Shown in pieces: positions 5,432 to 6,621 of a DNA stretch of 6,621 nucleotides. The stretch spans positions 1 through 6,621 of the forward strand of contig JALOPT010000185.1 of the NCBI GenBank assembly GCA_025453715.1, read 5' to 3'. The notes below the pieces were generated by a model. That model was not told the DNA's origin. It saw only the letters and a list, made by a program, of their open reading frames with translations, and searched no databases. Origin of the DNA: Methanoregulaceae archaeon (lineage in GTDB: Archaea > Halobacteriota > Methanomicrobia > Methanomicrobiales > Methanospirillaceae). The stretch's first letter is position 1. Every line of letters starts with the position of its first letter. Made by a program: the position numbers and the translations under genes.

Positions 5432-6621
5432 ATGCTTGATACCGAGACCATTGTCCAGCGGTTTCTCGATACAAAATTGCAGGTCCACCCGGAAGTGGTG
5501 AGATATCTTGCCGAAAACGGAGACAATGACCTGCTGGAACGCGTGGTCTCTTCTGTACCGGGTGACACGATTGTTGTCATGGCGCAGCATGTACCTGGAA
5601 TGGGACTCTCGAAGGACGGGACACGATTCCTGACCGACCCCGAAGTCGAGATAATAAACGGGGGGGAGGGATCATCAGGAGGAGTCCTCGGAGTTACGGA
5701 CTATCTCCATTATTTCAGGCACCGTTACGACCACCTCGGCGGCCTTATCCGGAACCGGTGCAGCGCGATGCCTATCGAAGCACTGAAAAAACCACGGTAC
5801 CGTGAAGAAAAATGCACGATCATCGGACTTGTTTCCGAGGTAAAAAGCACAACCAAGGGCCACCGGCGGGTCGACGTGGAAGATGCTACCGGGACCGTGG
5901 CAGTGCTCTTCAATAAAGACAGGCCTGGATTTGCCGACGCTGAAACACTGCTCCCGGATGAAGTCATCGGGGTGAAGGGTTCGTTGTCATCTGACGGAAA
6001 ACTGTTGTTTGCAGACCAGCTCCTGAGACCTGACATCCCTCACAGCCATGCACCCTACACGAGTGACACACCCGGTAAAGCGGTATTAATCTCTGACATT
6101 CATGTCGGTAGTGATACGTTTCTCGATGATGCCTGGGAACGGTTTTCACAGTGGATCCGCGGTGCGGAGGTCTCATATCTCCTTTGCGCGGGGGACCTTG
6201 TCGATGGAATTGGTATATATCCAGGGCAGGAATCAGAACTCACGATAAAGAATATTTATGAGCAGTATGACTTCCTTGGGGAACTGCTCCAGTCCCTGCC
6301 GTCCCGGTTGAAAATTATCCTCGCTCCCGGTAACCACGATGTCGTCCGTGGGGCCGAACCACAACCGGCAATCCCGAGAAAGTTCACCGGTAAATTTCCT
6401 GATAATTGTGTATTTGTCGAAAATCCTGCTCTCGTCAGCCTCCAGGGGGTCCGGGTACTGATGTATCATGGAAGGTCAATCGACGACCAGATCGGCCTTA
6501 CACCGGGTGCCTCGTACGAAAACCCGTCCCCGATGATGGAATGGATGCTTAAACGCCGTCACCTTGCACCTACCTACGGGAGGAAGACACCAATCGCTGC
6601 AGACAGGCAGGACCACCTGAT
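5432..6621 (+). CDS. polB: DNA polymerase II (PolD) small subunit DP1, 3' end cut by window
   Basis: The exonuclease subunit of the archaeal replicative D-family polymerase; its partner is the large catalytic subunit DP2. The first 396 residues are visible and the frame is open at the window end. The N-terminal part (1-120) is poorly conserved in the family. An OB-fold-like region follows (about 126-200, CTIIGLVSEVK to LLRPD), then the Mre11-like phosphodiesterase domain with metal-binding motifs ISDIHVGS (Asp222, His224), CAGDLVDG (Asp255), APGNHD (Asn301, His302) and MYHGRS (His346). These support an active 3'-5' exonuclease. The last metal motif (GH-x-H) and roughly the final 80-100 residues lie beyond 6621. 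ATG 5432 is the natural start, with a TATA-like box 30 nt before it and no ribosome binding site. The gene is divergent from the signal peptidase. Confidence 0.93.
   Translation, partial: MLDTETIVQRFLDTKLQVHPEVVRYLAENGDNDLLERVVSSVPGDTIVVMAQHVPGMGLSKDGTRFLTDPEVEIINGGEGSSGGVLGVTDYLHYFRHRYDHLGGLIRNRCSAMPIEALKKPRYREEKCTIIGLVSEVKSTTKGHRRVDVEDATGTVAVLFNKDRPGFADAETLLPDEVIGVKGSLSSDGKLLFADQLLRPDIPHSHAPYTSDTPGKAVLISDIHVGSDTFLDDAWERFSQWIRGAEVSYLLCAGDLVDGIGIYPGQESELTIKNIYEQYDFLGELLQSLPSRLKIILAPGNHDVVRGAEPQPAIPRKFTGKFPDNCVFVENPALVSLQGVRVLMYHGRSIDDQIGLTPGASYENPSPMMEWMLKRRHLAPTYGRKTPIAADRQDHL

Overview
The window reads as a piece of a methanogenic archaeal chromosome, most likely Methanomicrobiales-like (the order is an inference from gene content and style). 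Three things point to it: two CofH enzymes of coenzyme F420 synthesis, the small exonuclease subunit of the archaeal D-family DNA polymerase, and an archaeal (Ser/His/Asp) signal peptidase. Start sites also look archaeal. Some genes have GGTGAT or GAGGTG Shine-Dalgarno sites, and others appear leaderless, with a TATA-like box about 25 nt before the start codon.

Layout. Left part, plus strand: a small iron-sulfur flavoprotein of the NADPH-dependent FMN reductase superfamily (58-609), T-rich terminator tracts, then a six-helix TMEM175/DUF1211-type membrane protein (665-1381). Next is a 369-nt convergent spacer (1382-1750) with no credible gene but two sizeable inverted repeats. Middle part, minus strand: a canonical cofH (2839-1751), and a divergent second cofH (4385-3285) that follows a signal peptidase gene (5248-4400) by 14 nt, probably in one transcript. 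A 73-residue DUF1805 protein (2980-3201) lies between the two cofH genes on the plus strand, divergent from the first and convergent with the second. Right part: a 183-nt divergent control region, then the DNA polymerase II (PolD) small subunit DP1 on the plus strand, cut by the window end at 6621.

How the genes relate. CofH joins 5-amino-6-(D-ribitylamino)uracil and tyrosine in the step before CofG closes the deazaflavin ring of FO, the F420 chromophore. No CofG is visible here. Two CofH paralogs lie side by side. Copy A keeps the usual family motifs, while copy B keeps the radical SAM cysteines but has changed several otherwise conserved positions. The signal peptidase and polymerase subunit are housekeeping genes. 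The flavoprotein and TMEM175-like protein appear to be independent units. I see no mobile element, CRISPR array, rRNA or tRNA. I did not find a clear new multi-gene system. The points most worth a second look are the divergent CofH copy, the DUF1805 gene between the two cofH genes, and the structured convergent spacer.
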